Assembly: GCA_030998015.1 (NCBI GenBank)
Contig: JARWMV010000233.1
Coordinates: 372,001-436,000 of the forward strand
DNA from: Ceratorhiza oryzae-sativae
Lineage: Eukaryota > Basidiomycota > Agaricomycetes > Cantharellales > Ceratobasidiaceae
Length of the DNA stretch: 64,000 nt
Direction: 5' to 3'
The position numbers and the translations under genes were made by a program. Positions 25,857-37,956 of the stretch are shown one piece after another. The notes below the pieces were generated by a model. The model worked only from the letters and a program-made list of their open reading frames with translations. It searched no databases and was not told the DNA's origin. Position 1 is the stretch's first letter; each line of letters opens with the position of its first letter.

Positions 25857-27596
25857 ATGCCACCACATCACCCGCCGCCACCGCCCATTCCAGGCCGTCT
25901 CGTCGATAACCAGGACAAGTCCACACAGCTGAAAAAACACGTTGCTGGCTTGTGCGGAGTCAATAATGAGAGGTGCTTGTGCTGAAACAACCAACTTGGC
26001 ATGTTGGCTGATGTTTGTCCAGGTTCATCGGCAGTCAACCAGTCAGTTTTGGAACAAAAGATCTCGCTCGGCTTGAACGAGAAGAGTGAGCTACTACAGC
26101 GCTGCTATAGTATTCCAGAGCTGATCGGAGTCTAGCTATTGGGTGCGAAAAGTCAGACGGCATTCGTGTACTTGTTTTAATTGTCAGCTTCCCGTCGAAT
26201 GACCAGGAGGTGTACCTGGTGCGATCATGTTGGCTCTCGCTCGAAGTAACACCTACTAAATAGGCTTCAAGATTGACAGAAAGAACAATTACTACCAACA
26301 AGAAGGTTTATTCTTCCCTCACCCCGCCAATCCACGATGTGCACTTGGGAACACACTGCTCGATGGGGAACTTGTGATGGACTATGATCCGCAAACCAAG
26401 CAGGTGAGCTCCAAGACCTTCCCCCATTCATACAATACACTAAGTGTATAAATATACAGCAATCGCTGAATCTGCTGGTGTTTGATTGCATAGTTGGAGA
26501 TGGGCAAAACCTCATGTCCAAATCGTTGACATCCCGATATGGAGTGAGTTTTGGTCGTTTATTGTGATTTTATCGGCAAACTTACTTGTTCAATTAGCGG
26601 CTACGAGAGTGGGTTAGCAAACCATATCAGACCATGCTCAAAGAGCACCCGTCAATGAGGGCTTCTCAGCCGTTCGGGTATGTCCTTCCATGGTCACACA
26701 ACGTTTTTGACCCCCGAAACGTCCTTTCTAGCATTCAAGTCAAAGAAATGCTTCGTTCATACAGCATCGAAATGGTTCTCACGCATACCATCCCCTCCCT
26801 CAAGCACGGGAACGACGGTTTGATCTTTACCTGTGCAGAGTCGGGGTATGTTATTGGAACCGATCAGAGAATGTGAGTATTTACGAATACATACGACCCA
26901 CTCTGCCCCTAGCTCCTTCCGCTCCTGTATTTTTTGTATCTCGAAACTCATTCTTCGTGCGACTTGACGTGGCACAGACTCAAGTGGAAGCCACCTTCCG
27001 AGAACTCTATTGATTTCAAGCTTGAGTTGAGGTTTCCGCCACTGGCAGGCCATCCAGAGGAACCCGACTATACTGCAAAACCCGTCTTTCAGCTCTTGGT
27101 CTGGACTGGAGGACAGTCGTACGAGCATTTTGATACAATGGTGATCGATGATGCCCAATGGGAGAGGTACATACCTGATCTATCCGTCCATTTACACGAA
27201 ATTGATGATGCTGTAGCTGGAAAGCCTCTGGCGAGCAGTATGATGATCGCGTGGTTGAGGTTACTTGGGATAGTGTACACCAGAACTGGATATGGCACCG
27301 ATTCCGAGATGACAAGGAGCACGGAAATCACCAAACGGTTGTGAATAACATACTAGAGAGTATACAAGACGGCGTGGAAGCTGATCAGGTGCGCTCGCTC
27401 CTATTCCTACTATTCGGAGCTATACACCAATACTTCCCTGTTGGTTCAGTTAATCAGCCACGCAAATACGATTCGCAACAACTGGAAAGAGCGTGAAAAG
27501 GCAGCACCACCTCCCCACAATCATGGACAAGGCCACCCACCGCCTGGGTATGGATCACACGGTGGCCCGGCGTTCGTCGCTGGCCTGCGGCGGTAG
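25857..27596 (+). CDS. CEG1: mRNA capping enzyme, guanylyltransferase (alpha) subunit
   Basis: Transfers GMP from GTP to the 5' diphosphate end of nascent mRNA through a lysine-GMP intermediate, in the nucleus on RNA polymerase II. The start is the ATG at 25857 (MPPHHPPPPP). Exon 2 is 26023-26085. The active-site motif I reads CEKSDGIR (KxDGxR; Lys is the nucleotidyl acceptor) when the acceptor before CTAGCTATTGGG is used. Motif III appears as DRKNNYY, then LLDGELVMDY and LVFDCIVGDGQNLMSKSL (motif IIIa). Later come GLIFTC, LKWKPPSENSIDFKLEL (motifs IV-V) and the OB-fold part with EVTWDSVHQNWIWHRFRDDK (motif VI). The gene is broken by at least eight short introns. The C-terminal tail is rich in Pro, Gly and His and ends at 27596. 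Length fits fungal Ceg1-type enzymes, with no fused triphosphatase domain. Confidence 0.92.
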
Positions 27597-27879
27597 AGCT
27601 TACCTATCAGAAAGTGCCTGGGGGAGGATTTATATATTCGATATGGTGTACCACTTTGCGAATGATGCATATACTATCCATGCCCCAGCATGCACAATGA
27701 TGTGAACAAAACACTATAGTGAGATTATTTGAGTACTTAAACATTCCCGATTTTGAAACCAATGCCATTCATATAAAGTGCATGTACCGCAATCAACAAA
27801 ACCAGCATTTAGAACATTGTTAAACTGAAACTACGCAGCAACCAACAACGCCCCGATCCTTCACCGTTTGGTTAAAGAC

Positions 27880-28092
27880 TTAATAATTACCATCCATTTT
27901 GTATATGTTTTCAGGGCTGTAGTTGCCCATCGAACCCGCCATGCAGCGCTGACACTGTTTGCCGTTAGGCCCATGCGAGTAACCCTCAATATTGAGCTTC
28001 ATCGCGCGACCGCATTTGGAACATTTTGTTGGCTCGAAAGACGGCGGGTTAGCACGTTCGATGTCTTCTTGGAAGTTGAAATTACTCGTCAT
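27880..28092 (-). CDS. Small protein with paired CxxC motifs
   Basis: Single-exon frame of 70 codons with a real ATG at 28092. It contains two zinc-knuckle-like pairs, CSKCGR (residues 24-29) and CQRCMA (about residues 47-52), separated by a Gly-rich stretch (EGYSHGPNGK). The spacing of four cysteines suggests one zinc ribbon. I do not recognise the family and there is no signal peptide or membrane segment. It is convergent with CEG1 (283 bp gap) and followed upstream on the same strand by a MYND-finger gene, so both neighbours on this strand are small zinc-binding proteins. The regular Cys pairs make a chance frame unlikely, but this could also be the last exon of a longer gene. Confidence 0.5.
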   Translation of the reverse strand: MTSNFNFQEDIERANPPSFEPTKCSKCGRAMKLNIEGYSHGPNGKQCQRCMAGSMGNYSPENIYKMDGNY

Positions 28093-28401
28093 GTACCATG
28101 TCGCTATTTCGCCCTACAGAGTACAGCATGACTATGGGCATCAGGAGCAAGACCAACAGTACCAACGCGCACCTCGTGGTCGTTGTCGCACCTTGCACAC
28201 GAATACGCGTCTCCACCGTGACCTTCGTTGTGGTGGTAGCAGCAGCGAGTATAACGATCGTGGTTACGCGCACAGCTATTCCTAGCGTAGGAGAACGGTT
28301 GCTACTTATGGTTTAGGATGCCGTGACATACATCGAACAAGGGTGACGTACATAGCTATCATAGTCATCGCAAACGGTCCTGTTGCAACATTCTGTTTTC
28401 C

Positions 28402-28736
28402 TCAGGGGGCCATCAGACTTCCGCAAAGCCCACAATACGAGTCAGTCGGAGGGACTGGCTCCCCCTTTTTTGCAGCTTGGTATATCTTGCAGAGGCGTTT
28501 GTGCTTACTCCAGGCCTGTGAGGAAAAGATTATCAAACGGCAGATGTTAAAAGTTTCGAGTAGTTGCTTACTATCTTTTGGTGCTCTGCGAACAACGTTA
28601 GTTGAAGCCACATGATACTTTTCAACAGCCACAACTCACCTTGAGAGCAGTAAAAGGCTTTCTCGCACCCTGAGCAGCGACTAGCAGCCGGGTAAGCACA
28701 TATCGCACAAGAGCGTTTCTTAGTATCCGAGCTCAT
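28402..28736 (-). CDS. Small MYND-type zinc finger protein (74 aa, with a 14-nt microexon)
   Basis: Almost the whole protein is one MYND finger, a protein-protein interaction module. Three exons give exactly 225 nt: 28640-28736 (ATG at 28736), 28572-28585 (14 nt) and 28402-28515. Joining them yields SCAICAYPAASRCSGCEKA, then FYCSQEHQKIAWSKHKRLC: C-x2-C, C-x2-C, YC-x3-H and W-x2-H-x3-C. The fifth ligand, normally Cys (YCSxxC), is His here; it is encoded by the microexon. A further CGLCG pair lies near the C-terminus. All splice sites are GT-AG, and omitting the microexon would destroy the finger, which supports the model. An in-frame ATG 39 nt upstream (28775) is a possible alternative start. 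The partner or function is unknown. Confidence 0.72.
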
Positions 28737-30329
28737 TGTCACAAGAGGGTGTGAGTTGGACGAGGTCGACTGCAAGAGGATACGCGTTTTAGTTAGCTCT
28801 TTCTCGGCATCAATTGAAAAGTCATGTGATGAGCTCTTTCTAGTAGCTTACTCGCTTAATATTCATAACAGTTTGACTAATAAACATGTAAAACTTGTGT
28901 ACGATCCTGAAACAAACTCCACAGGCGAATGTTTCTTGTGGCACATCTAAACAATCCCTTCCTGATCGAAAAACAACAGCACCGCGAACTGAAACCCCGA
29001 GTATCAAGCTACATCCCGAGAGTATCCTCAGAAACATAAAGGCTTTAACACTGTTCTCTACCAAAATGGCGCTTTGGATGATAATCTCTTTAAAATGACG
29101 ACCACTGCTTCTTTTAAATTATTCTTATCAGCGCACAAGTGAGGAGCACAATTAGCTCCCGTCCCACAGCCCCAGGGATGAGATCATTATGCTAGAGCTG
29201 ATCCTGTTCAATCGTAAATATTTCGAGGCCAGTGGAGTCTGTGACGTCAAAATATACCGAAAGAATTACCCAGGTCGTTGAACTCATCGTCACTAGTGTG
29301 TTGCGAAATCAAAGACGCACTATACCATGACACTGCATAGGACCTCGCATGTGGCCTAAAAATGAGTTACACCCACATATAGTTCGCCTCGTTTGGTCGA
29401 CTCATTTTCAACGATGTCGCACAAATCTCAAGCAATATGCTCAGATGGGAATCTGAAATATTAACATAAGCGCACCAAAGCTTCGACTCGTGCTCGACCA
29501 GGAGGTGTATAGTCAACAACATAGCAAAAGTTGCTAAAATACAACGACCCAAATCACAAGCGGTTCATGGCCACTCAACCATGAGTGCATGCTCCATGTT
29601 TCACCGTGACAATCAAGTTGGGCCACTAGCGCATATTCTCAGACACGTTAACACATCTATACAGTGAAAAAAATGCGAATTCATCTATCACGATGTGCCG
29701 TAAACTGTCTGCTGACCCCCCGAAGATCCAGTCACGTCAGTTCGTTTACAACTACTCGTCTTGTGAACGCGATTCTTCCAGCTCGAAAAGCCAAATTGCC
29801 GATAAAGCTCCGTGAAATAAATTGTTTATATTATATAAACAAGAATGAAAGAGATGAACGACAGAGCAGTCAAAGTCAAGTTTACACTGAGCGCCAAATT
29901 GCCTCATGACAAACAGTGCCAAATAAATCCCGACGCTCCTAGATATTATACCTCCACAAAACTCCCGCCTAAACGTCCAGTACCTCTCGATGCTCCTCCC
30001 AAAACAAATAAACGCGCAAATCCCACTCCCCCACTTCCGGAATATCCCTCACTCTCTCAGCCTTTGTATTTAGCTCTGTCATCAATTCCCGGCATCTTCA
30101 CGCAATACACACGACATCGGAGCCCGAACACAGCCCAGCTTACACGGTCAACGACCGCAGTTTGTGCTGATTCCGACGTGGTGATGGTGATGGCGACAGA
30201 TCACCGACATCCCTCCCATATCCCATCCGAATGCTGATTCAGCCGAGGGATATATAAGAGGCCGCCACGCTCGACTTGAGTCTCTATCCGTACCACCACC
30301 ACCACCCACTACTCGCGTATCTCTTTAAC
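28737..30329. other. Intergenic region upstream of ATX1 and the MYND gene
   Basis: This 1.6 kb stretch separates the divergent starts of the MYND gene and ATX1. It is A+T-rich in its first 1.1 kb and Pro-codon-like near 29900-30240, but I find no coding feature I can support. The ATX1 TATA box lies at its right end. Confidence 0.5.
30251..30258 (+). promoter_or_regulatory. TATA box of ATX1
   Basis: TATATAAG lies 72-79 nt upstream of the ATX1 start codon, followed by a C/T-rich leader with a CCACCACCACCACC run. Spacing and sequence fit a core promoter TATA element. I saw no convincing copper-regulator site by eye. Confidence 0.6.
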
Positions 30330-30733
30330 ATGTCTGACGAGCATACTTACAAGTTCAACGTTGTTGTGCGTGTCTCGTTCTTGATCATCTGTTTCACCAA
30401 CTGATGATCGAGGGTGGGAAACTATAGATGACCTGCAGCGGCTGCTCTGGAGCCATCACCCGTGTCTTGGAGAGGGCCAAAGGACAAGGTTCGCCCCTCC
30501 ACTCTCGCTGCGCCCAACCGTCCTGAGCACCAGACACAACAGGCGTCTCCTCGTTCGACGTTAGCCTCGAGAAACAAGAGGTACTCGTTACCGGCACATT
30601 GCCCTATGACGATGTGCTAGCCAAGATCAAGAAGACCGGCAAAGAGGTTTATCTTATCCCCATCCCTCTTGTACTCCAGCAACTGACTAATGATATCCCG
30701 ATATAGGTCAAGGGGGGCGAAACCGTCGTCTAA
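30330..30733 (+). CDS. ATX1: Copper metallochaperone Atx1
   Basis: Cytosolic copper(I) chaperone that hands copper to the P-type ATPase of the secretory pathway (Ccc2 type), which loads multicopper oxidases. Four exons give exactly 228 nt, 75 aa: 30330-30365, 30428-30488, 30543-30646 and 30707-30733. The metal-binding loop MTCSGC (MxCxxC) starts exon 2. The remainder matches the small ferredoxin-like HMA fold: FDVSLEKQEVLVTGTLPYDDVL and KIKKTGKEVKGG, including the lysines that face the target ATPase in yeast Atx1. Length is that of the family. The neighbour on the other strand, ending 288 bp away, is a metalloreductase of the Fre family. Confidence 0.93.
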
Positions 30734-31021
30734 ACGATCTTGATTCCTTTGTTTCCTCGGTAGTCCATCGTTATCTTATCCGTTATCTGCGTAGTACAAG
30801 CTCGTTTGAATGCATTCAAAAAGTATCAAGAAATCGTCGTAAAGTCAAGAAAAAAAAAGTTCAATCAAACAACATTATATAGAAACAGAATATATCTCGA
30901 GACAATTCTACCGAGTCCATCACGAGAATGAATGAATGAAACATAGTCCCAAATCCAAAAGATAGAGTAACACGATCGTAAAAAAGCGTACGCAACACAT
31001 GAATCATCCTCGGACCATCCA

Positions 31022-34000
31022 CTACCACTCGTAATCTTCCGAGACTGCATTGCCCAACACCAATCAGCGTCAATTCTAACCCCACTTGAAAAACGAAACT
31101 CACCAAGCTTGATAGACCCGGTCATGTCTCCCCTCCAAACTTTTCCAACATCAATCTGATCAGCGACAAACTTGCGCATCGCAGCATTCAACGACGTCGG
31201 CCCACAGCACGCGACAATAATCTCGCCGCCAGCCCGCTCGACTTCGTCCGCCAATATCCTCGCGAGTTTTGGTTTTCCTGGACGCGCCATCTCGGCAACA
31301 TAATTGACATCCTCGGCCTCGTCCTCGTCCATCTCGAGAACCGGATCGTCAGCGCCGACGCCAAAGGCCGAACGAGAATCGTCGTATACCGAGCCACGCG
31401 AAAACATCGAGTCGGCCACGCTGTTTCGGAACGCGGGGTCGCTGGGGAACATGGGTGGACGAAGGACTGGCGAGTCGGTCAGATTAGCACCCGGGATCGT
31501 CGGCGTCATGAGCGGCGACTGGGGCCATTTCGGTGTGCCGCCAGGGCTCGCGGTCATTGGTGTATTCGAACCCGACGCGGACCCGTTTTCATGCGCGTAT
31601 CGAGGCATAGGCGCCACGAGTGGCTCGTCCGTCGAACCAAAGAATCCCATGAGGCTCTTGCGTTTCTCTTCGAGCGCGAGTTTGGCAGTCACGGCAGCCT
31701 CAATCTTGCGAGAGCGCGCGCGGCGCTGTCGACCCTCGCGTTTGACACGCTTCGAGAGTTGGGCCTCTGCCGCCGTACGCGTGTCCTCTTCACCGTCGAA
31801 ATTCGTGTAATCCAAGACGTGCGTGCCAAGGTCGCCTTCAGGTCCGTCCACAGGCTCTGCGTTTTTGCTCGATCCTCCGCGCCCACCATCGGGATAATCG
31901 TACTCGGCCAGACTCGTCGACGTCAGTGCACTCTCAAAACTGTCGGTCGATAAGACCGAGTTGGGCCGTCCGTCGCGCAAGAAGCGGGGCGTAGGAGGTG
32001 CGAGCGAGCCGTCCTCGAGGGCTGGTGCAGAAGCAGGATTCCCCGGGTGCTGACTCGAAAAGTTGGTGACGAAAATATCGATCTGGAGCGTCTCCCGGCT
32101 CGGAACCATTTCGCGGCATCGGCGAAGAATCGTCGCGCACCACTGGACATGAGCTGTAAAAAGAATCCATTAGTCCCTGCCAACTCCGAGCAAGGGGGAA
32201 ACACTCACCATACTCGCGAATCATCCACACAAACCGAACGCGTCTCGTCTGGGTCCGGCCTTCGACAATCGCCAAGCACAGTGCTTCCAAGACGCTCAGC
32301 GCAAATGCCACTCCCGATCCACCCGCGACCAAGAGCGCGGTTTGGTACTTGTCCCATTTTTCGCGTACCGAACTCCCAAACGGCCCGTCGACCGTCGCAC
32401 GCATCAAAAGACCGCGCCGACCGTCCTTGGTGCGTTGGTGGTGGTTGCATCCGCGCAAGACTTCTTCCCAAAGGGCCTTGGTGAAACCAGCACGCGCGCG
32501 AATGATGAGCACAATCTCGCGTCCACGCGCGCCCACGCCCGTGGCACTCGCGTCGTACGCGCCGGCAATCGTGAAGGGATGGGTGGTATACTTGGACACG
32601 CCGGGTACGCACAAGAGCACATGTTGCCCAGGCGCCCACATCATCGGACGTGCAGTGACAATCGTCAACCGGACCGTACGACCGGGCAGAATGACACAGT
32701 GCGCCATACCGGGGGGCGGCAAGACCCCATGCTCCCGAGCAGGATGTACCTTGCGCTGGAACAACGGTTTGTTGGGCGAGATACCAGACCCGCTGACCGG
32801 GCCATACGAATCTTGATGGACACCTGCCGAGCGGGGGATTAGCTCTGCCATGCTCGTCCTGCCAACAGGTCCGTCCGAACCGTCAGAGGTCACGCTCCAC
32901 GGTCTCTGTTTGCCCGTAATATCCACACTCTCTTGGTTTTCCCGGTGACCGTGGTTCGGCGTGAAATAGTGCGAGGGCTCGTTTGGTTCCTGTGCCCGGT
33001 TCTTGGCCTTCTCTTCCTCCAGAGTCGAGACACTACTGCTTCCTGGTGCGGTCGAACCATGTTCGGGTTTACCTTCTGGACCCCGAACGCCCATCTCCCA
33101 TGTCTCGACTGCCCTGCTCTTCTCGGTGATGCTCGAGCGGGATGAACCGGGCACGTGTGGACCAAATGACCCCCAGGGACCGAGCGCGCCGTTGACCCAA
33201 ACGCCACGGCCCCATCGCCAGAGTCGTTCGCCTCCCCAAAGGGCAAGCGCAACCCAACACCAGTGCCAGATCTGGGGGAAATGCAACGCCGAAAAAATGA
33301 TCGTGAGGGGCACGAGGATGACATGCAACACGTAGAATGTCTCATAGTAGCGGGTTCGAATAGGGCTTAGCGAAAGGAAGACGAGAAGTGTCATGGATAT
33401 GTAACCCTATAGAAACTGCATCAGTCATAGGCGCGCTGACCCATTGAGAAAGAAAGCTTACGACGAAACCATAGATGAACAACGGATAGAGCCAGACGTA
33501 ATCCCAGGCGATACCATTGTTGATGCCGTGCCTCTCGTCCCTACCCAACTGAACGCCCCAAGTCGCAACGTGGATAGTGGTAATGGCCCAAATGATCCTG
33601 CCCGACCACCTGTGCAAAAACGCGAGCTTGTCGAAATGCATCTGAGTTGTGAATGGCAGTGCGAATACCGCAAAGGGCGGTGCCTTGAGCGCAAACAGTA
33701 CACATAAGGGCAGAAGCGCGAACGCAATAATGCCCGTCCGGCCACCCGCAGTCCACCACGCCTTGGGAATGGTGTACTCGGGCTGACGGGTAGTCGGAGT
33801 AGATGCGATCGGAGCGCGTCGATCGAATTCATGCCAAGCTTCGAGGGCCTCTGAGATTTCGCGGCGTGCTAGCGCTGGAGCTGTGAGATTAGACTTGAGA
33901 TCCCAGAGCTTGGTGTAGGGCGAGACATAGTCGGGGCCGATGCAACACAAGAGGGCGGAGGCGACAAAGAGCAGGATGAGCGCGATGAGCTGCGCGTTGG

Positions 34001-34494
34001 ACGGGAGCGAGTAGGGCTGACGGTGGGGCTGCTTGCTCTTTTCGATCCTACGCAGGCTGGCCTGTTTTCGCCAAGTGCGACGCCGGATGGTGTACTTGCG
34101 CCAGAGAGCGCCGACGACGGTGGTGCGATTCGAGAGGTGAGCGAGTCCGACGATGACGGCAAAGAGTGTGATGACGAGCCAGAGCATGTAGGCGTATCGG
34201 TAGGATGTCGTGCTCATCTTGTGGATGACGAGGTACGTGTTGACCCACTTGTAGCTGTCTATGAACGCAGGGGTTGTCGGGTTGGGGTCGCCATATGCAT
34301 AGTGGGTTGCGCTGGCGGTGTTTGCGGGGACTGCCCCGCCGGTGCCGGTCGCGAGCGGGGGGCGGTAGGACTGGACGACCGACGCCGTCTGCGTCGGATG
34401 CACGTCGTGAACGGCACTGTCGCGGGCGTGAGCACACGAAACAGCAACCGCGGACGACGACGATGGACTTACAGGATGACGTCGATGTCGACAT
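31022..34494 (-). CDS. Ferric/cupric reductase transmembrane component (Fre family)
   Basis: Plasma-membrane metalloreductase that moves electrons from NADPH through FAD and two haems to external ferric or cupric ions. Seen in order: hydrophobic helices near 34200-33900; the ferric reductase-like haem domain with HRWSGRIIWAITTIHVATWG and YETFYVLHVILVP (histidine pairs on two helices); a low-complexity cytosolic insert of about 120 residues; the FAD-binding HPFTIAGAYD; NADPH-binding LLVAGGSGVAFALSVLEAL; and, after an intron, VQWCATIL and CGPTSLNAAM. A second disordered insert of roughly 150 residues interrupts the NADPH domain. The last exon encodes SEDYEW and stops at 31022. The start is uncertain: the long first open frame begins with GTG, so I place the start at the ATG at 34494 followed by an intron I could not fix with confidence. 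It is convergent with ATX1. Confidence 0.85.
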
Positions 34495-35456
34495 CGTTCG
34501 TGCTGTCGTGAAGGGATTGAGTGGGGGTACTTAATACAGGGGGAGCATGGGGGGGTGGGCCTGGGCGGGTTCAGGCATGGTGCTCTTGACCTCCCGCCAA
34601 GGTGAACTGACTAAGCTGTCAAACCCTGACCATCAGGGTCCAACCCTCCATGTACATTCATTCGTTGTCGCGGCCCTGCCCAGCGACAACTCGCTTGCAC
34701 TTGCGACACAAAAGACAGCGCATGTCCCGTGGGAAAAAGGGGGATTTTCTACCGATTTTTGACGGCGGGGTGTATGCTGCTAGCTCCGTAGCGGCATCTC
34801 CGTGCCGAAGCCAACAAGTTTAGCAGCCAGTGACTTCGTGATGCATTGCATCGGCACGCATAATCCATTTATCCGAATTAATTCTCGATGTAGCGGCTTG
34901 CATAACCTCCGTCCATCGCCGTGCCCCAGCCGGTGACGGAATCGATGAAACCTGGGTCACAAACAGAGCGAGTCGCCCATTTCATTTTCAGCCTATAGCG
35001 AAACGCGCATAGCCATCGCTAGAAATCCAGTTAGTTTGTTCTGGCCTGTTTCCACGCCGGCGTGAGACGGAACCCAGTCCGACCAATGGGCTGCTGGCGT
35101 ACCATGAACAGCCGCGTCAACAGACCCCGACGTGCTGAGTTGGAGGCAGTGTCCATTCAGACAAGCGTCTATTTTTAAAGATGTGCGCTGCGTATCCCTT
35201 CTTTGCTTCTCTTATCTCTACATAATGGCCTCATTTTGCTGCGGATCATCCTAGGACCAAGGTACGTTTTCGACATTCCGGGCCTTCCCTGTGTCTGGTC
35301 CAACATGGCCGAACACCGCCGGCGTTGGACGACTCGACGTCGGACGGACACCGCCTTGTGACACGATCCACGCCGGCAGAGCGCCTAGCCACCGCTGATC
35401 GCACGTGGTCACGTGCCACGCCTTCCCCACACTCGCCCGTTATCCATTAACCCAGG
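34495..35456. other. Divergent promoter region
   Basis: This 960 bp stretch lies between the divergent starts of the metalloreductase and CreC genes. It must hold both promoters. No open frame with homology is seen. Confidence 0.5.
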
Positions 35457-37622
35457 ATGGCCACCATCGAAAACGAGCTTACGTTTGTCGCACCCGAAGG
35501 CGTCTACACGCTCACCGAAGAGTACAAACCGCCTCCGATCCACGCGAGCACGGCCAACACTGCGGCGCTCTTTCATTCCAAACTCACCACTATCACCGTC
35601 AAGTTCCCCGCTTCCAAGCCAGGCGGGGCGGCTCAGGGGTTTACGGCCTTGCTTGGCGGGGGCAAAGGCGGCGACAAGAATGTGAAAAAGAAAGGAGACG
35701 AGAGTGGGACAGAGAGCGACGAGGGAGCCATAGACGAAGGCGAGCTCAACGGGTCCCAGGAAGAGCTCGCACATGCGCGCCAACAGCTCTTCATCTCAAA
35801 CGGAACCAAAGGCCATGCACTTCCTAGCAAACGGAAATCGGTATCCAAGCCGAAACACAGTCTCAGGACGACTAGCTCGAGCTTTGTCACAAGGTTGCAT
35901 TCCATGGAAGGCCTGAGCAAATACTTGGCTTCCAAGAGCGGAGACGTCACGTTCATGTTCTACAATGCGGGCAAGAGTTTTTATTGGATGGACACGAGCG
36001 GGAAGCACAAGGTTAGTGTCGGTCGGTCTTGTTCAGCCAGGCACGAATTCATTTGGTGCACAGGAACCTCTCGCAAGGATATCATTCTCACAATACCCGA
36101 CTTGTCATGCAGTAAACACCTTGACAAGCAGCAGCACATGCTTGGATGTGATTATTGGGTTCAACACGGGGGATCTTATCTGGTTTGGTACGTCTGTGCC
36201 AATTCCTCTAGTTTATTTCTAACACTCGCATAGAACCCATGTCTTCCCGATACGTTCGAATCAACAAACAGGCAAGTCCTCCCATGCTCTCCAGCCTCGA
36301 ATCTCACACTATTTTAACCACAGGGTTGCATTAGCCAATCACCGTGCACTCAAGTCCGTTGGGTTCCATCGTCTAGCACACTGCTTCTTGCATCATACGC
36401 AGACGGTACAATAGTCGTATACGATACAGAACGACATGACGCACCATTTACACCTCTTGACCCTGCCAATCCGATACCCGCTCCAGTCGAAGGAGAAAAA
36501 GAAAGCTCAAACGGCAGCGGCGGAGATGAAAAGGGCGAAAGGATGTGGAACCCTCTGGACGAGCTCCTGGTCACATCCAATGCCAGCGGGATCAAAGCTA
36601 CAAAGAACCCAGTCAGCCATTGGAGATTGACCGAAAAGAAGACTATATCCGGTGCGCCCTCTTGGTTTTCCTATTCATCGTCACGAATTGACTCGTGAAA
36701 CTGCAGATTTCGTGTTTTCACCTGATGTCCGATATGTCGCTGCCATATCCGAGGACGGGTGCCTCCGGATCATCGACGCCCTCACCGAGACGTAAGTCAT
36801 TTTGCCAAGGGCGAGAAGAGCCTTGGCTGACGAAAGCACCAAGGTTAATCGACGTGTATCAATCATACTTTGGCGCTTTGACATGTGTGGCCTGGAGTCC
36901 AGATGGGCGGTACATCCTTGTATGTTCTTTTTGCCTTTTCGTTCCTGTTACTTTCCCCCTTTGCTCGAGGCCTCTTGACCGATTTGAACGTCTTCTGGGT
37001 TGGATAGACTGGCGGCCAAGATGATCTTGTGACCGTGCTCTCGCCTTGGGAGCAACGGGTTATTGCGCGTTGTCAGGGACATCTATCATTTGTTTCGTCG
37101 GTTGCGTTTGATGCGAGTCGAATCGATAGTCGGACGTATAGATTTGGGAGTGTAGGAGAGGACAACAGGTTAATACTCGTAGGTTCGGCTTTTGCTCTTT
37201 CTGATTGTTGTCATTCATCCCACATGGCAGTGGGACCTTTCCTCGGGTGCATTACATCGACCGAAATTGCACGGGCATAGCCACCCGTCATACGCATTAG
37301 CATCAACGCTATCCCTCGCTCTCCGCCGACCGACGACCGAAGCGCCTGCCGTCGGACCAGGGGGAGAGTTTGAGCGATTCCATCCCGCACCGAGTCGGAT
37401 GGAAGTTGCCGTCATTCAACCTGTCGTCGTGCGTCCCCCTCCCGTTTCCGTCTTGTGTGAATGGGGCATTGATTGAATCGTCACAAGGTTAAACCGATTG
37501 ACGGAGATTTGTTGACCCATGTTTCGTTCCTTCCGAGCGGGATTATGACCATGACTCGGTCTGGGGCGATCAAGCAGTGGGTTCGGCCGTTGGAGGCCAA
37601 GGCGAGGTTTGGAGCCAAGTAG
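35457..37622 (+). CDS. creC: CreC-like WD40 protein (catabolite repression, deubiquitinase partner)
   Basis: WD40-repeat protein of the CreC/WDR20/Dmr-N9 group. In Aspergillus CreC stabilises the deubiquitinase CreB and so affects carbon catabolite repression. The start is the ATG at 35457 ([19 protein letters not shown]). The N-terminal half holds a Lys/Glu-rich disordered segment. The signature region follows over several exons: [80 protein letters not shown], then [24 protein letters not shown] and WDLSSGAL. The last exon ends [19 protein letters not shown] sequence and stops at 37622. At least seven introns of 50-70 nt are used. The order of blades and the RYVRINKQG element are the usual CreC features. 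Direct function here is inferred from family. Confidence 0.88.
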
Positions 37623-37956
37623 AAAAGTGTAGGCTTCGATGTGGTGTATGAGTATACCCTTTGGGATGTGCCAGAACAGGTATTTTTGAATTTTTACTGT
37701 GGGGGTGGTTTATGTGCATAGAGCTCGGATGAGCGTGCTTGCTATCCTGCTGGGAATAATCTCGGGTTGTCGAGAGTTCTGGGTGGCACTTGCGTACTTG
37801 CGGTATCGGATACGACACATAAATTGGGATATTCTTGTTTGATGACATCATGAATATTCTGGAGTGGTCAAGTCTCAAGGGTGCCTTTATGAGGTCAAGG
37901 CTGTGTACGCATACACGTTGTCCGAATCAGCCACTGATCGTTCAGTTGCTACGACC
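37623..37956. other. Spacer between creC and pyroglutamyl peptidase gene
   Basis: 334 bp between two plus-strand genes. It holds the creC 3' end and the promoter of the next gene; I see nothing else. Confidence 0.5.

Noticed and set aside
34259..34447. Start of the metalloreductase at the head of the long open frame (34403)
   Set aside because: The codon there is GTG, not ATG; an upstream exon with ATG at 34494 is more likely.
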